Source: Gemmatimonas sp. (GTDB lineage Bacteria; Gemmatimonadota; Gemmatimonadetes; Gemmatimonadales; Gemmatimonadaceae). Taken from it: a DNA stretch of 64,000 bases. The translations under genes were made by a program, and so were the position numbers. The notes under the pieces are model-generated. The model was not told where the DNA came from. It did no database searches and saw only the letters and a program-made list of their open reading frames with translations. The stretch lies in NCBI RefSeq assembly GCF_021298855.1, contig NZ_JAJTHI010000005.1, positions 62,001 through 126,000 of the forward strand, written 5' to 3'. Positions 63,418-64,000 of this stretch are shown in pieces (within the stretch, counting starts at the first letter, position 1; each line of letters starts with the position of its first letter).

Positions 63418-64000
63418 GTGACTGGCCCCCGCCGGGTGCTCTTCGTCACGCACAATGCGCCGCGCTTTGCCGGTGACGCGGCCGGATCGTTCGTGCTCCG
63501 CCTGGCGACGGCCCTGCAGGCGCAGGGGACTCGCGTGCATATCGTGGCGCCCGGAGCGGCGGGCCTTCCCCCCACGACCACCCTTGAGGGTGTGGCCATC
63601 GATCGGGTACGCTACGCCAGCGATGCGCGCATGACGTTGGCCTACACCGGGACGATGGCGGAAACGGTGCGCGGCTCCTGGGGAGGCAAGGTGGCCCTGC
63701 TGCAGTTGCTTGCCAGCATGCGCCGGCACGTGCAGCGCTGCCTCGACGCGGCCCGACAGGCTGGCGATCCGTTCGAACTCGTGCATGCACACTGGTGGTT
63801 TCCCGCAGGACTCGCGCTCTGGCGGGCGCTCGGTCCTGAGGACCCGCCCTTACTGGTCACCATGCACGGCTCGGATGTGCGCCTCGCCACCCAGAAGCCG
63901 GCGGTTCACCCCGTCATGCGCGCCGTCCTTGGACAGGCGGTGGTATGCACGGCCGTCTCCTCCTGGCTGGCCAGCGAGGCCCGCGCGATCGCGCCCTCCG
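63418..64000 (+). CDS. Family 4 glycosyltransferase, 3' end outside the window
   Basis: The frame opens at the GTG at 63418, 22 bp after the previous gene, and stays open to the window edge, 194 codons. The N-terminal GT-B acceptor domain is clear: RVLFVTHNAPRFAGDAAGSF, the RVHIVAPG strand, VHAHWWFPAG and LLVTMHGSDVR. The donor-binding domain lies beyond the edge. With the preceding GT2 gene it likely starts a polysaccharide or glycolipid locus. Confidence 0.85.
   Translation, partial: MTGPRRVLFVTHNAPRFAGDAAGSFVLRLATALQAQGTRVHIVAPGAAGLPPTTTLEGVAIDRVRYASDARMTLAYTGTMAETVRGSWGGKVALLQLLASMRRHVQRCLDAARQAGDPFELVHAHWWFPAGLALWRALGPEDPPLLVTMHGSDVRLATQKPAVHPVMRAVLGQAVVCTAVSSWLASEARAIAPS

Overview
This window is ordinary-density core chromosome from a high-GC, Gram-negative, respiring bacterium. 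The gene set fits Gemmatimonadota best. It has Kdo/LPS synthesis and Lpt export genes, sigma-54, a 14-subunit complex I, a five-helix B-type succinate dehydrogenase and menaquinone synthesis by the futalosine (Mqn) route. The taxonomic call is inference from gene content, because no rRNA gene is present. I see no mobile element, CRISPR array, tRNA or rRNA, and no gene-free gap longer than about 255 bp.

Layout. 1-3.6 kb: ispD (cut by the left edge), a Sua5/TsaC gene, a YwlE-type phosphatase, aroE and a comF-like gene, mostly joined by stop/start overlaps. 3.6-8.4 kb: lower glycolysis (gap, pgk, tpiA) with secG and carA. 8.4-10.7 kb: an HU-family gene with its own promoter and terminator, then moaD-moaE-moaA. 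10.7-15.3 kb: mdh and sdhCAB. 15.3-16.8 kb: a TsdA-like dihaem cytochrome c overlapping a Tat-exported DsrE-like protein, followed by convergent dcd. 17.4-32.1 kb: nuoA-N in canonical order, nearly every junction an ATGA, GTGA or TGATG overlap. 32.1-38.9 kb: a phosphohexomutase, a large UPF0182 membrane protein, sucCD and ndk. 39.0-45.2 kb: yceD-rpmF-plsX-fabH-fabD-fabG-acpP-fabF (ribosomal protein L32 plus fatty acid synthesis). 45.2-51.2 kb: mqnE, mqnA, mqnC, ispF, a DedA protein, a XerC/D recombinase and a lone PabA/TrpG amidotransferase. 51.2-52.2 kb: a divergent TerC protein. 52.2-62.3 kb: an LPS cluster kdsB-pyrG-kdsA-kdsC-kdsD-lptC-lptA-lptB-rpoN. 62.3 kb to the end: two glycosyltransferases, the second cut by the right edge.

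The pathways interlock. Mdh, Sdh and SucCD feed the TCA cycle and quinone pool, Nuo oxidises NADH with menaquinone made by the Mqn enzymes, and PyrG supplies CTP for CMP-Kdo made by KdsB beside it. Promoters I can read share the form TTGnnn, 16-18 bp, TAnnnT (often TATCTT or TACGTT).

Points most worth a second look: an in-frame TAG that cuts lptC, with recognisable coding sequence continuing to an overlap with lptA; the TsdA-like/DsrE-like pair; an unusual C-x5-C-x2-C cluster motif in MqnE; a roughly 150-residue N-terminal extension on LptB; an oversized LptA-like lipoprotein; a short NuoG that keeps the N7 cysteines; and a phosphatase carrying the YwlE arginine-phosphatase residues.
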